Part shown: piece after piece, positions 1 through 8,546 of the stretch
Layout of the letters: each line of letters begins with the position of its first letter
How positions within the stretch are numbered: position 1 is the first letter of the stretch
Program-made: the position numbers and the translations under genes
Assembly (NCBI RefSeq): GCF_002251735.1
Contig: NZ_NOXS01000033.1
Coordinates: forward strand, 222,040-286,039
DNA from: Elstera cyanobacteriorum
Lineage (GTDB): Bacteria > Pseudomonadota > Alphaproteobacteria > Elsterales > Elsteraceae
DNA length: 64,000 nt
Reading direction: 5' to 3'
The notes under the pieces: model-generated
What the model saw: the letters and a program-made list of their open reading frames with translations, nothing else
What the model was told of the DNA's origin: nothing
Databases searched by the model: none

Positions 1-1
1 G

Positions 2-1780
2 GCCGACCGTTCGACCATCGCCAATATGGCCCCGGAATATGGCGCCACCTGCGGCTTCTTCCCGATTGATGCCGAAACCATCCGCTACCTGGAGTTCACG
101 GGCCGCGATCCCGCCCGCGTGCAACTGGTGGAAGCCTATGCCAAGGCCCAGGGCATGTGGCGCGATGCCGGTAGCCCCGATCCGGTCTTCACCACGACCC
201 TCGCGCTTGATCTCGGCACCGTCGTGCCGTCGATGGCCGGGCCGAAGCGCCCGCAGGACCGCGTGCTGCTGTCCGACGCCAAGGGCAGCTTCAGCAAGAC
301 CCTGGCCGATGCGGGCGTGCCTGCGCCGCGCAAGGTGGCAGTCGAAGGCTCCAACTACGAACTGACCGATGGCGATGTGGTGATTACCGCCATCACCTCC
401 TGCACCAATACCTCGAACCCGAGCGTGCTGATCGCCGCCGGTCTGGTAGCGAAGAAGGCGGTGGAACTCGGTCTGGAGCGCAAGCCCTGGGTGAAATCCT
501 CGCTCGCCCCCGGCAGCCAAGTCGTGACCGACTATCTCGAAAAAGCGGGGCTGACCCCGTATCTCGATAAGCTCGGCTTCAACCTCGTCGGCTATGGCTG
601 CACCACCTGTATCGGCAACTCCGGCCCGCTGGCCGATCCGATTGCTGCGGCGGTGGAAAAGGGCGATCTGACCGTCGCCGCCGTTCTGTCGGGTAACCGC
701 AACTTCGAAGGCCGCATCAGCCCGCACGTGAAGGCGAATTACCTCGCCTCGCCGCCGCTGGTCGTCGCCTATGCCCTCGCCGGTACGATGACGCTGGACC
801 TGACGACCGATGCCATCGGCACCGGCAAGGACGGCAAGCCGGTCTACCTCAAGGACATTTGGCCGTCGAACGCCGAAATCCAGGCGGCGCTCGAAGCCAG
901 CCTGACCTCGGATATGTTCAAGTCGCGGTACGGCAACGTCTTCCACGGGCCGGACGAATGGCGCGCCATCGAAACCACCACGGGCGAAACCTATGTGTGG
1001 GACGGCGGCAGCACCTATGTGCAGAACCCGCCCTACTTCGTCGGCATGGCCAAGGAACCCGGCGCGGTGTCGGACATCCGCAAGGCGCGCCCGCTGGCGA
1101 TCCTCGGCGATTCGATCACGACCGACCATATCTCCCCGGCCGGGTCGATTAAGAAAGACAGCCCCGGCGGTTCTTACCTGCTGGAACATCAGGTCCGTCC
1201 CATCGACTTCAACAGCTACGGCGCTCGTCGCGGTAACCACGAAGTCATGATGCGCGGGACGTTCGCCAATATCCGCTTGAAGAACGAAATGGCCCCCGGC
1301 ACCAGCGGCGGCGTGACGGTCTATCAGCCGAGCGGCGAAGGCATGTTCATCTATGATGCCGCGCAGAAGTATAAGGCCGAAGGCACGCCGCTGGTCATCG
1401 TTGCCGGTAAGGAATATGGCACCGGCTCCAGCCGCGACTGGGCGGCCAAGGGCACCCTGCTGCTGGGTGTGAAGGCGGTCATCGCCGAAAGCTTCGAGCG
1501 TATCCACCGCTCGAACCTCGTCGGCATGGGCATCCTGCCGCTGCAGTTCAAGGACGGCATGAGCCGCCAGACCCTCGGCCTCGACGGTACCGAAGTCTTC
1601 GACATCACCGGCGTCGAAGCGGGCCTGAAGCCGCGCATGGACCTGACCGTGACCATCACCCGCGCCAATGGCACGGTGGAAACGATCCAGGCCCTGTGCC
1701 GGATCGACACACTCGATGAGGTGGAATACTACCGCCACGGCGGCATTCTGCCGTATGTGCTGCGGAGCTTGGCGTCGTAG
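2..1780 (+). CDS. acnA: Aconitate hydratase A, C-terminal two thirds (5' end outside window)
   Basis: TCA-cycle aconitase, interconverting citrate and isocitrate with a 4Fe-4S cluster in the cytoplasm. The open frame runs in from the window edge (A-D-R-S-T-I-A-N precedes the first ATG at 26), so the gene is cut by the window, not truncated biologically. About 592 of the usual 890 or so residues are visible. The three cluster cysteines are present: one in SCTNTSNPS (codon at 401) and two in GYGCTTC (codons at 599 and 608). The C-terminal swivel domain carries the substrate-binding [12 protein letters not shown] stretch. The gene ends just before a strong hairpin terminator. Identification is firm. 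Confidence 0.97.
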   Translation, partial: ADRSTIANMAPEYGATCGFFPIDAETIRYLEFTGRDPARVQLVEAYAKAQGMWRDAGSPDPVFTTTLALDLGTVVPSMAGPKRPQDRVLLSDAKGSFSKTLADAGVPAPRKVAVEGSNYELTDGDVVITAITSCTNTSNPSVLIAAGLVAKKAVELGLERKPWVKSSLAPGSQVVTDYLEKAGLTPYLDKLGFNLVGYGCTTCIGNSGPLADPIAAAVEKGDLTVAAVLSGNRNFEGRISPHVKANYLASPPLVVAYALAGTMTLDLTTDAIGTGKDGKPVYLKDIWPSNAEIQAALEASLTSDMFKSRYGNVFHGPDEWRAIETTTGETYVWDGGSTYVQNPPYFVGMAKEPGAVSDIRKARPLAILGDSITTDHISPAGSIKKDSPGGSYLLEHQVRPIDFNSYGARRGNHEVMMRGTFANIRLKNEMAPGTSGGVTVYQPSGEGMFIYDAAQKYKAEGTPLVIVAGKEYGTGSSRDWAAKGTLLLGVKAVIAESFERIHRSNLVGMGILPLQFKDGMSRQTLGLDGTEVFDITGVEAGLKPRMDLTVTITRANGTVETIQALCRIDTLDEVEYYRHGGILPYVLRSLAS

Positions 1781-1803
1781 AACACGCACAGGTTGATTTT
1801 AGG

Positions 1804-1835
1804 CGGGCTTTCAGTACATTCTGAAAGCCCGTTTT
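1804..1835 (+). terminator. Rho-independent terminator of acnA
   Basis: A perfect 11-bp stem (1804-1814 with 1821-1831) closes a 6-nt loop and is followed by TTTT. It lies 23 nt after the acnA stop and before the AT-rich accessory patch, so it should isolate the next gene from acnA transcription. Confidence 0.75.
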
Positions 1836-1854
1836 CAAATTAACTGGAGAGTTT

Positions 1855-2391
1855 ATGAGGGAAGTTCCTGAGAATATTCGTGAATTAATGTCTAGATTGA
1901 ATGATGGCGATATACCGAATGACGTAGCTGGCTCAATGCGAGGGGCTGCTGAAGCTTTTCGTGATGCTGGTATTCATTCTTATGAGAAAGCTCTTAATAC
2001 AGAAAAAGGTCAATATCTTGTCCCCTTCATAGTCTGTTTATCATTTTCGGCAGAGCTTCTTTTAAAGCTTTTGGTTTTTAAAAAAACTGGTGAGATTAAA
2101 AAAACGCACAAATTAAGTGAGTTGTTTCTTTCTTTAGATAGCGATACGAAGGATGATATTATTAATAAATTAAATGAGCGTTTTTTAAAAAATAAAAAAA
2201 GCACCATTATTGATGAATCGAGTGAGGTTAATTTTCATATTGATTTAGAGGGATTAATTAAAAAAATATCCCTTCATGATGAAACTTTTATTGATTGGCG
2301 ATATTTTTACGAAAGTTCTGGTGTATTGTATGTAGAATTTCATTTCATTTTCGACCTTATTGAGGTGCTTGGCCCCCTTTCTCTCTGTTAG
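1855..2391 (+). CDS. HEPN-like hypothetical protein, AT-rich
   Basis: A 178-residue soluble protein with no signal peptide. The start ATG has a good Shine-Dalgarno (TGGAGAG, 3 nt spacer). The middle has an amphipathic helix FSAELLLKLLVFKK, then THKLSELF, and later FIDWRYFYE. This order (helix with E-L-x-L-K, then H-x-L, then W-R-Y) resembles HEPN-domain proteins, but that is pattern recognition only. An R-x4-H pair (RDAGIH) sits near the N-terminus, not at the usual HEPN RNase position, so nuclease activity is doubtful. The coding sequence is strikingly AT-rich against its neighbours, which suggests recent acquisition. No nucleotidyltransferase (MNT) partner is adjacent. Confidence 0.6.
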   Translation: MREVPENIRELMSRLNDGDIPNDVAGSMRGAAEAFRDAGIHSYEKALNTEKGQYLVPFIVCLSFSAELLLKLLVFKKTGEIKKTHKLSELFLSLDSDTKDDIINKLNERFLKNKKSTIIDESSEVNFHIDLEGLIKKISLHDETFIDWRYFYESSGVLYVEFHFIFDLIEVLGPLSLC

Positions 2392-2402
2392 CGTTTTATT
2401 TT

Positions 2403-2516
2403 TTATTTAGACACAGGATCCGTCTGAGTGAAATCTCGACCGTTATAAAGAAGAACGAAAGCAGCCCCCAGTTCCTTAGCGAGAATAGCGGTGAGTGCCG
2501 ACGCATCGATAAACAT
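2403..2516 (-). pseudogene. vapC: VapC-type PIN toxin remnant, internally deleted
   Basis: A 37-codon frame begins 5 nt after the vapB stop, where a VapC toxin normally starts. Its first 15 residues (MFIDASALTAILAKE) match the PIN-domain N-terminus with the first metal-binding Asp. The remaining 22 residues include LLYNGRDFTQTD, which matches the usual VapC C-terminus (L-L-F-K-G-x-D-F-x-x-T-D). Roughly 80-100 residues that should lie between them, including the other acidic active-site residues, are missing, and the frame is kept across the junction. The product cannot be an active PIN nuclease. It is shorter than a normal VapC (about 130 residues). Confidence 0.75.
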
Positions 2517-2521
2517 TCTGG

Positions 2522-2785
2522 TTACTCGTACAGCGAGTCGCGCCACTCCTTCGTAATGGGAAGCCCGTTCTCAGGATCACCTTCCGCTCGAAGCGCCCGC
2601 GCAAACGCCAACACACGTTCCACATAGTCCGAATGCTGCTCCTGCTGAGCGGTGGTTTCCCGCGCCGTCTCATGCTGAAACGCTTTGCGGATCACCTCGG
2701 TCTTGCTGATGCCTGGGCGACTTGCCAATTCTTCTGTCAACCGTTCAACTTCGGCATCTGTTACGGAAAGCGGCATTTTTGCCAT
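2522..2785 (-). CDS. vapB: VapB-type antitoxin (Rv0623-like), orphaned
   Basis: An 87-residue protein whose N-terminus (MPLSVTDAEVERLTEELA, then SKTEVIRKAF) matches the Rv0623-type VapB transcription-factor-like antitoxins. These bind their own operator and neutralise a PIN-domain RNase. Starts are possible at 2785 or at a second ATG at 2776. The toxin gene immediately downstream is reduced to a remnant, so this antitoxin has no local partner and may persist as a decay product or as an anti-addiction factor against related toxins. It is divergent from creA. Confidence 0.8.
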   Translation of the reverse strand: MAKMPLSVTDAEVERLTEELASRPGISKTEVIRKAFQHETARETTAQQEQHSDYVERVLAFARALRAEGDPENGLPITKEWRDSLYE

Positions 2786-2840
2786 CCTGTGCGGCTATAC
2801 CGAGGGTCACGTAAATTTTAAGGTATGGAGTCCAACCGTT

Positions 2841-3299
2841 ATGGTCAAGTTTACCGCCGTTGCCCTGGCTTTGCTGCTCTCTGGCGTTGCCCAAGCCCAA
2901 ACCCGCATCGGCGAGGTTTCGACCACCTTCCGCCTCGTTGGCCCGAACGATAAGGTGCTGGTCGAACGTTACGACGATCCAAAGGTGGACGGCGTGTCCT
3001 GCTATGTGTCGCGCGCGGATACCGGCGGCCTGTCGGGCGCGGTCGGGCTAGCGGAAGACCCCAGCCGTTTTTCCATCGCCTGCCGGGCGGTCGGCGCAGT
3101 GCGGATCAAGGGCGAGATTGATCGCGGCAAAAAGGGGGAGGAAGTGTTCAGCGAACGCACGTCCTTCATCTTCAAATCGATGCGCGTCACCCGCTTCTTC
3201 GATGCCGAAAAACAGTCGCTGGTCTATCTGGTCTGGTCGACCAAGCTGATCGACGGGTCGCCCTATAATGCCGTCGCCGTGGTGCCGCTGAATTCCTAG
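2841..3299 (+). CDS. creA: CreA family periplasmic protein
   Basis: A 152-residue protein with a Sec signal peptide (about 20 residues ending AQA) followed by the CreA domain. Recognisable blocks are IGEVSTTFRLVGPNDK, DGVSCYVSRADTGG, GLAEDPSRFSI and SERTSFIFKSM. Family members are conserved in Proteobacteria but their function is not settled. I chose ATG 2841 because the signal peptide begins there; the frame is open upstream to 2685 without homology. The gene converges on the histidine kinase gene with an 11-nt gap. Confidence 0.93.
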   Translation: MVKFTAVALALLLSGVAQAQTRIGEVSTTFRLVGPNDKVLVERYDDPKVDGVSCYVSRADTGGLSGAVGLAEDPSRFSIACRAVGAVRIKGEIDRGKKGEEVFSERTSFIFKSMRVTRFFDAEKQSLVYLVWSTKLIDGSPYNAVAVVPLNS

Positions 3300-3310
3300 C
3301 AGGAACCGCC

Positions 3311-5704
3311 CTAAGCCGTCACCGCTTGCGCGGCCTCGCTGAGCAGCGGCAGATCGGCGGCGGTCTGGGCTTCCAGCTCGCCGATCAACTGCGCGACCTC
3401 CAGCCGGTTGCCCGCCAAGCAGGCGCTGGCAAGACGGCGGGAGAGATCGTGCAGGCGGGTAAGGGCGAAATTCCCGAACAGCGAGATCAACTGATGGGCG
3501 GGGGCGTGCAGGTCGCGCACGTCGGCGGTATGGCGGTGGAGCGCGATATCCGTCACCCGCTCCGTCACAGCCGCGATCACGCTGTCGATCAGATCGGGCA
3601 GGGCATCGCGCCCAATGGTATCGACCAGTTCGGCAAACCGGGCCTGATCGAAGCGCGGGCGGGCCGGTTCCGGTTTCGCGTCGGCTCCCTGGGCCGCAGG
3701 CGCCTCTGGCTTGCCGCCCCAGCGTTGCAGCGTTTGCAGTAATTTGTCGCGGTCGATGGGCTTGGCCAGCGTATCGTTCATCCCGGCGGCTAGATGGGTC
3801 TGGCGCGATTCGTCCAGCGCATCGGCGGTCAGCGCAATGATCGGAATGCGCGCCCAGGGCTTGCCGCTGGCCCGGATTAGCCGGGTAGCCTGTAAGCCAT
3901 CCATCTCCGGCATATGGATATCCATGAGCACCAGATCGAAGGCGTGTTCGGGCAGGGCTTCCAAGGCATCGCGGCCCGAGGCGACGCAATAGACCTGATG
4001 GCCCGCCTTGCGCAGCAGCGCGATCACGACGCGCTGGTTGATCTCATTATCTTCCGCCAGCAGGATCGACAGGGGCCGATCAAGCGCGCTGGCGGGCGCC
4101 GGTTTCCGGCTGTTGGTCAGGGCTTCGAGTGCGGCGGCATCAATCTTCGGCACGGGAAGCGACACGGTGAAGGTGCTGCCTTCGCCGGGCGCGCTGGCGA
4201 GGCTGATATAGCCGCCCATCAATTGCGCCAACTCGCGGGAGATGGCGAGGCCGAGGCCCGTGCCGCCGAACCGCCGGGTGATCGATTGGTCGGATTGGGT
4301 GAACCGGTCGAAGATCAGCGCCTGCTGTTCCAGCGGAATGCCGATGCCGGTATCGCGCACTTCCAAGACCAGCCGGACCAGATCGGGCGTTGCGGCGGGA
4401 TCGGCGGCGGGTTCGGTATAGCCGCAAATCGTGATTTCGCCCGAGGGGGTGAATTTGACCGCATTGCCGAGCAGGTTCACCAGAATCTGCCGCAGGCGCG
4501 TCGGGTCGCTCTGGTAGACCAGTTCCAGCGAGGCATCGGTCTGCAAGCGCAGAGTGACGCCGCGTTCCGCCACGCGCGGGGCGAAGAGCGCGACGATGGA
4601 GCGCAGCAACTCACTGGGGCGAAACGGCAGCGGCTCCAGCGTAATGCGCCCGGCTTCCAGTTTGGTGATGTCGAGCACATCGTCGATAATCGCCAGCAGC
4701 GCCGTGGCCGATTGATGGGCGGTTTCGGCATAATCCAGCGCTTCGGCGGGTAGCGGCACCGTGCGCAGCAGCCCGAGCATGCCCAAGACCCCGTTCATCG
4801 GCGTGCGGATCTCGTGGCTCATCGTCGCAAGAAAGGCCGATTTGGCGGCGCTCGCCGCTTCCGCCGTCTGCCGGGCTTCACGTAGTTCATGCACTAAGCG
4901 GTCAAGGTCGGCGTTGCTCTTTTCCAGGGCCTTGGCCGTCGTGATATCGAGCCATAGGGTTTGCAGGCTGCCGTCGAACAGCACCCGTTCGCGCAACTCC
5001 AGCCAGCCGCCGTCTAAGCGGCGCAGTTGCAGCGGGCGGGCGACGGGGGTGCGGATCGGAAACGGCCGGTTGATCAGCCGGGCCACCGTTTCAGCCTCGT
5101 GCGGCGCCAAGGTGGTTTCGGCATAGGTGCGCAGATGATCGAGATAGGTGGTGCCGGGGTGAAAGAGATCGACCGCGCGCGGGAAAATATCGCCCATTAC
5201 CCGGTTGGCTTTTTCAAAATTGCCGTTCGCATCGAAGAGAACGACCCCCCGGTCGGTGCCCTCCATAAACAGATCGGTCGCCGTCCGGTTATGCTGGCGC
5301 GTCACGTCCTGCCAAGTCTTTAGGCATGACCCGTCGGCGAACCAATAGATCCGGCTGTTCAGCCAGCGGCCATTGCGCTTTTGGAACAGGGACGGGTCGC
5401 GCATATTGCGGTGGCGCACCACCCCAGCCTCGACGGTTTCTTCGAAAAGTTTGGCGTCGGTAATCTCGGCATTGGCGCGAAAATAGTTGCGCATATTGTC
5501 GATATAGGACCAGCCGCGCTTCAGTTGGCCTTCATGCTCGGGAAAAAACGCCTCGTAGCAGCGGTTCCAGCCGATGATCCGCTCGTCCGTGTCGATCAGG
5601 CAGGCAGCGGTTTCCATCGAATCGAGCAACGCGCCGACGAAAGGAATGTCGCTTGTGTCCTGCTGGTCGAAAAGAAGCGGCGGAGGCGGGACAGTCGCGG
5701 TCAT
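3311..5704 (-). CDS. Hybrid sensor histidine kinase (PAS-PAS-HisKA-HATPase-REC-Hpt)
   Basis: A 797-residue kinase without transmembrane segments or signal peptide, so probably a cytoplasmic sensor. Two PAS-like modules occupy about 25-135 and 145-255. A short coiled linker leads to HisKA with phospho-acceptor His297 (SHEIRTP). The HATPase follows, with the N box near 410-417, DTGIGIP at 451-457 and GGTGLGLAI at 480-488. A receiver domain spans about 546-660 with acceptor Asp595 (LMDIHMPEMDG) and the conserved Lys in LAKPI. A C-terminal Hpt-like domain has candidate His737. All parts of a phosphorelay except the final response regulator are present. ATG 5704 is the likely start because the longer frame upstream lacks homology. 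No cognate regulator is adjacent. Confidence 0.93.
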   Translation of the reverse strand: MTATVPPPPLLFDQQDTSDIPFVGALLDSMETAACLIDTDERIIGWNRCYEAFFPEHEGQLKRGWSYIDNMRNYFRANAEITDAKLFEETVEAGVVRHRNMRDPSLFQKRNGRWLNSRIYWFADGSCLKTWQDVTRQHNRTATDLFMEGTDRGVVLFDANGNFEKANRVMGDIFPRAVDLFHPGTTYLDHLRTYAETTLAPHEAETVARLINRPFPIRTPVARPLQLRRLDGGWLELRERVLFDGSLQTLWLDITTAKALEKSNADLDRLVHELREARQTAEAASAAKSAFLATMSHEIRTPMNGVLGMLGLLRTVPLPAEALDYAETAHQSATALLAIIDDVLDITKLEAGRITLEPLPFRPSELLRSIVALFAPRVAERGVTLRLQTDASLELVYQSDPTRLRQILVNLLGNAVKFTPSGEITICGYTEPAADPAATPDLVRLVLEVRDTGIGIPLEQQALIFDRFTQSDQSITRRFGGTGLGLAISRELAQLMGGYISLASAPGEGSTFTVSLPVPKIDAAALEALTNSRKPAPASALDRPLSILLAEDNEINQRVVIALLRKAGHQVYCVASGRDALEALPEHAFDLVLMDIHMPEMDGLQATRLIRASGKPWARIPIIALTADALDESRQTHLAAGMNDTLAKPIDRDKLLQTLQRWGGKPEAPAAQGADAKPEPARPRFDQARFAELVDTIGRDALPDLIDSVIAAVTERVTDIALHRHTADVRDLHAPAHQLISLFGNFALTRLHDLSRRLASACLAGNRLEVAQLIGELEAQTAADLPLLSEAAQAVTA

Positions 5705-5846
5705 GGCGGTCCATATATGCGAAACATTTAACCCAAAGCTTACACTAGAATTGCCGGGATCGGGGCAGGGAAATTGCGCCCGTCCCCGCCCCTTTACGGG
5801 GGGCGCGCGGGCGCCCATCTTCTAAGCACGATAGCTGGAGAGACGA

Positions 5847-6446
5847 ATGCCCTTGCTGATTGATCCCTGGTCCCTGCCCGACCCGGTCCAGGACTGCGCC
5901 CCCTCGGAGGGGGTGCGCGTCGCCGTGCTGGCGGGCGGTTGCTTTTGGTGTACGGAAGCCGTCTTTACGGCGCTTGATGGGGTGACGGACGTCAAGCCGG
6001 GCTATGCGGGCGATAGTTCGCTGACGGCCGATTACCGGACCGTTTGCTCCGGCCGCACCAATCACGCCGAAGTGATTAAAATCACCTATGACGCGGCGAA
6101 GCTTTCCTATGGTCAGCTTTTGAAGCTGTTCTTCGGCGTCGCCCACGATCCGACCCAGAAGGACCGCCAGGGCAATGACGTCGGGCGCCAGTACCGGTCG
6201 GCGATTTTCTATCATACGCCTGAGGAACAGGCGGTGGCGCGCGCCTATATCCGCCAGCTTGATGCGGCGAAGATCTACTCCGGTCCGATTATGACCAGCC
6301 TGGAGCCGCTCGAAGCTTTTTACGAGGCTGAACCGGAACACCATGACTATGCAGCGCGCAATCCGCACAGCCCCTATATCGCGCATGTTTCGACCCCGAA
6401 AGTCGAAAAGCTGATGCTGTATTTCCCCGAGCGACTGAAGCGCTAA
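5847..6446 (+). CDS. msrA: Peptide-methionine (S)-S-oxide reductase
   Basis: Repairs methionine-S-sulfoxide in proteins, using thioredoxin. The 199-residue protein has the MsrA active-site block GGCFWCTEA with catalytic Cys32; the second cysteine (Cys35) and a later one in RTVCSG are candidate resolving residues. Other family blocks are GYAG, NHAEV and HDPTQKDRQGNDVGRQYRSAIF. The ATG is preceded by a GGAGAG Shine-Dalgarno. The gene ends at a strong symmetrical terminator shared with the convergent tRNA gene. Confidence 0.96.
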   Translation: MPLLIDPWSLPDPVQDCAPSEGVRVAVLAGGCFWCTEAVFTALDGVTDVKPGYAGDSSLTADYRTVCSGRTNHAEVIKITYDAAKLSYGQLLKLFFGVAHDPTQKDRQGNDVGRQYRSAIFYHTPEEQAVARAYIRQLDAAKIYSGPIMTSLEPLEAFYEAEPEHHDYAARNPHSPYIAHVSTPKVEKLMLYFPERLKR

Positions 6447-6450
6447 ACCG

Positions 6451-6478
6451 AAAAAACCCGCCGAAGGGCGGGTTTTTT
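6451..6478. terminator. Bidirectional intrinsic terminator
   Basis: A stem of six A, then CCCGCC, a GAAG tetraloop, GGCGGG and six T. The U-run exists on either strand, so it can end both msrA (plus) and the tRNA-Arg transcript (minus). Confidence 0.9.
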
Positions 6479-6489
6479 AGAAGCTCAGA

Positions 6490-6566
6490 TGGCGCGCCCG
6501 GAAGGACTTGAACCTCCAACCCCCAGATTCGTAGTCTGGTGCTCTATCCAGTTGAGCTACGGGCGC
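6490..6566 (-). tRNA. tRNA-Arg (anticodon ACG)
   Basis: On the minus strand a full cloverleaf is readable. The acceptor arm GCGCCCG pairs with CGGGCGC. The D arm carries AGCTCAACTGGATAGAGC. The anticodon stem CCAGA/TCTGG encloses loop CTACGAA, giving ACG, read after A34 deamination as the CGU/CGC/CGA decoder. The T arm has GGTTCAAGTCC. The 3' CCA is encoded (6490-6492). Confidence 0.97.
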
Positions 6567-6899
6567 GTCGCGCTGAGGTGGCGGAACTTAGCGATAGGCT
6601 GCAGGGTGTGCAAGCGGAAAATGAATGGTTCTGCCAATCGTTTCAAATCTGTGACGCGCCGCCGGGGCCTATGCCGTAAAACCGCCGAATCCGGGCGGAT
6701 TCCGCCCGTTGCAGCGCGACGGGGGCTTGGAATAGGCAAAACCTTCCGATAGTATCGCCAGCCATTAAGGTGCCTTCCGTCTTATCGAATTTGGTGCCTT
6801 TTCCGTTTGCGCATGCCGGTTTCGGGTGTGGGGCGGAAGAGGGTCAGGATCGTTTAGGGGGCACTGTGTGTATCTGTCCGGGGAAGGTGCTCCGACCAC
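6567..6899. other. 333-bp non-coding interval between tRNA-Arg and the lipoprotein gene
   Basis: It holds the probable tRNA promoter at its left edge and a short GC-rich hairpin around 6687-6707 (GGGCGG-ATT-CCGCCC at 6693-6707) without a U-run. The remainder is presumably promoter and leader of the lipoprotein gene at 6900. Short frames here show no homology or convincing ribosome binding site. I see no gene. Confidence 0.5.
6585..6613 (-). promoter_or_regulatory. Possible promoter of tRNA-Arg
   Basis: On the minus strand TTGCAC (6613-6608) is separated by 17 nt from TAAGTT (6590-6585), with the tRNA 5' end about 19 nt downstream of the -10 hexamer. The -10 match is only moderate. Confidence 0.35.
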
Positions 6900-8030
6900 A
6901 TGCCCGTGTTTCTGGCTGCTCATCCGTTCCGCAAAGCCGCGTTTGCGTTGCTTTCCGTCACGCTCATCACCGCTGTTTCCGGCTGTAGCAGCCTGGGCGG
7001 CCCGTCGGGCGCGTCTCAGCCGGTATCGGTGCAGACGAGCAGCCGGGTTCCCGCGACTCTGCCGCCCGCGCCGACGGTGGCCGTTCCCGCCTCCACCCCC
7101 GTTGGGGAAAAGGCGGCGCAACTGCGGGCCGATCTAACCCGCCTGACCGGCCAGCTCGATGATCGACAGTCGGTTCTGACCGCCATCCGCAACGGCAATA
7201 TGGAAAACGGCCAACTCTATTACGCGCTGGTCGCCGCGATGAATGCGCGCTTGCAGGTGGGGACGACGCCGGGCAATCCGATCCTGACCCAGCAGCTTGA
7301 GCAAGCGCAGACGACGCTGGACCGCTTGAACGAGGATGTTGGGCGGCTCAATACGCTGTCCGGCCTCGTCGCGGGCGATGCCAGCCGGGCGTCCTTCATC
7401 ATCGATGCGACGCGCGCGGCCTTCGGCATCTCCGGGGCACTGGATGAAGACCATCAGTCGCTGGCCAAGCTACTCGACGATGCCAACCGCTCCCAGGTGG
7501 CACTGGACCGGCTGCTGTCCGATATTTCGGACGATGTGGCCCGCCAGACCACCTATATCGCCAACGAACGGCGCAATCTCACTGCGCTGTCGGTTGCGGT
7601 GAAAAACGGTCAGCCGATTGGCGGCGCCTTGTCGGGCCGCATTCAGCAGGCAGGCCTCGGCGCCCCGGTCGCCGCGCCCTCGCCCTCGGGGCTGACCTCG
7701 CCCGCTTCTGCCGTGACCCGCCCGGACGGTCGCCGCCCGCTGGTGGTGATCCGCTTTGATCGCCCGAATGTTGCGTACGAACAAGCGCTGTACAATGCCG
7801 TGTCGCAGGCGCTGGAACGCCGCCCGGATGTGGCCTTTGATCTCGTCGCCGTCAGCCCGACGCGCGGCGGCGCGGGTCCTGCGGCTTTGGCGGCCAGCCA
7901 GGCCCGGCGCAGTGCCGAACAAGTTATGCGCTCGCTGACCGATATGGGGCTGCCGCCGAACCGCCTGTCGCTCTCGTCCAGCAATTCGGCGACCGCAGAC
8001 AGCAACGAAGTTCAGCTTTTCGTTCGCTAA
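6900..8030 (+). CDS. Outer-membrane-type lipoprotein with OmpA-like C-terminus
   Basis: A 376-residue protein with a lipoprotein signal (ITAVSGCSS; lipidated Cys about residue 29). A Ser/Thr/Pro-rich linker follows, then a long helical region (about 65-240) rich in Leu, Asp and Gln. The C-terminal segment has VIRFDRPNVAYEQAL and QARRSAEQVMRSLTDMGLPPNRLSL. This last part looks like the helix-and-strand half of an OmpA-like fold, although the classic peptidoglycan-binding NxxLSxxRA motif is altered. An envelope role is likely from the lipobox; the molecular function is not known to me. It is probably transcribed alone. Confidence 0.75.
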   Translation: MPVFLAAHPFRKAAFALLSVTLITAVSGCSSLGGPSGASQPVSVQTSSRVPATLPPAPTVAVPASTPVGEKAAQLRADLTRLTGQLDDRQSVLTAIRNGNMENGQLYYALVAAMNARLQVGTTPGNPILTQQLEQAQTTLDRLNEDVGRLNTLSGLVAGDASRASFIIDATRAAFGISGALDEDHQSLAKLLDDANRSQVALDRLLSDISDDVARQTTYIANERRNLTALSVAVKNGQPIGGALSGRIQQAGLGAPVAAPSPSGLTSPASAVTRPDGRRPLVVIRFDRPNVAYEQALYNAVSQALERRPDVAFDLVAVSPTRGGAGPAALAASQARRSAEQVMRSLTDMGLPPNRLSLSSSNSATADSNEVQLFVR

Positions 8031-8067
8031 CCGCTTTGCCCCTGGCGGGCGGCGGAAAACGCGCTAT

Positions 8068-8097
8068 CCTCATGAGTCCTGAGCCCTCATGAGGAGG
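8068..8097 (+). promoter_or_regulatory. Hairpin covering the Shine-Dalgarno of the DUF4864 gene
   Basis: An 8-bp inverted repeat CCTCATGA (8068-8075) / TCATGAGG (8087-8094) lies directly before ATG 8103. The right arm contains the first half of the GAGGAGG ribosome binding site (8091-8097), so pairing would mask part of it. There is no U-run, so termination is less likely. Confidence 0.45.
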
Positions 8098-8102
8098 CTG
8101 CT

Positions 8103-8546
8103 ATGGTTGTCTCGCCTCTCCGGCCGCTGGTGGCGGCCCTGGTGTTTTTGCTTGGGCTGGCCATCAGCCCGGCAAGCCGTGCGCAATCCTTGATCGACGG
8201 TGATCGCGACGCCATTCGCGGCATTATTCAGGCGCAGCTCGATGCTTTCGCCAAGGATGATGCGGCGACGGCTTTTGGCTTTGCCACCCCTAGCCTGCAA
8301 ACCCAATTTGGCTCGGCCAGCCGGTTTCTGGCGGCGGTGCGCGAAGCCTATGCGCCGGTCTATCGGCCCGGATCGGTCTGGTTCGGGGCGCTGAAGACGG
8401 TCGAAGGAACTGTAGCCCAATTCGTTCATTTGACCGACCGCAAGGGCGATTCAGTCCTGGCGGTCTATTTTATGGAACGGCAGAAAGATGGTAGCTGGCG
8501 CATCGCCGGGTGCCGATTGCTGAAAGATCCCGGCCTCGATAGCTGA
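8103..8546 (+). CDS. DUF4864 domain exported protein
   Basis: A 147-residue protein with an N-terminal signal peptide (cleavage near ASRAQS, about residue 28). The domain has the DUF4864 pattern: IRGIIQAQLDAFAKDDAATAFGFATP, then FGSASRFLAAVREAY, VYRPGSV and a C-terminal W-R-I-A-G-C-x-L. The fold is related to NTF2/SnoaL-like domains; function is unassigned. A strong GAGGAGG site sits 5 nt before the ATG but is partly inside a hairpin. The protein is probably periplasmic. Confidence 0.85.
   Translation: MVVSPLRPLVAALVFLLGLAISPASRAQSLIDGDRDAIRGIIQAQLDAFAKDDAATAFGFATPSLQTQFGSASRFLAAVREAYAPVYRPGSVWFGALKTVEGTVAQFVHLTDRKGDSVLAVYFMERQKDGSWRIAGCRLLKDPGLDS

Noticed and set aside
3048-3989. 313-codon minus-strand frame over the kinase C-terminus and creA
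   Set aside because: It overlaps two well-supported genes in other frames and its sequence is Arg/Gly/Pro-rich without domain matches.
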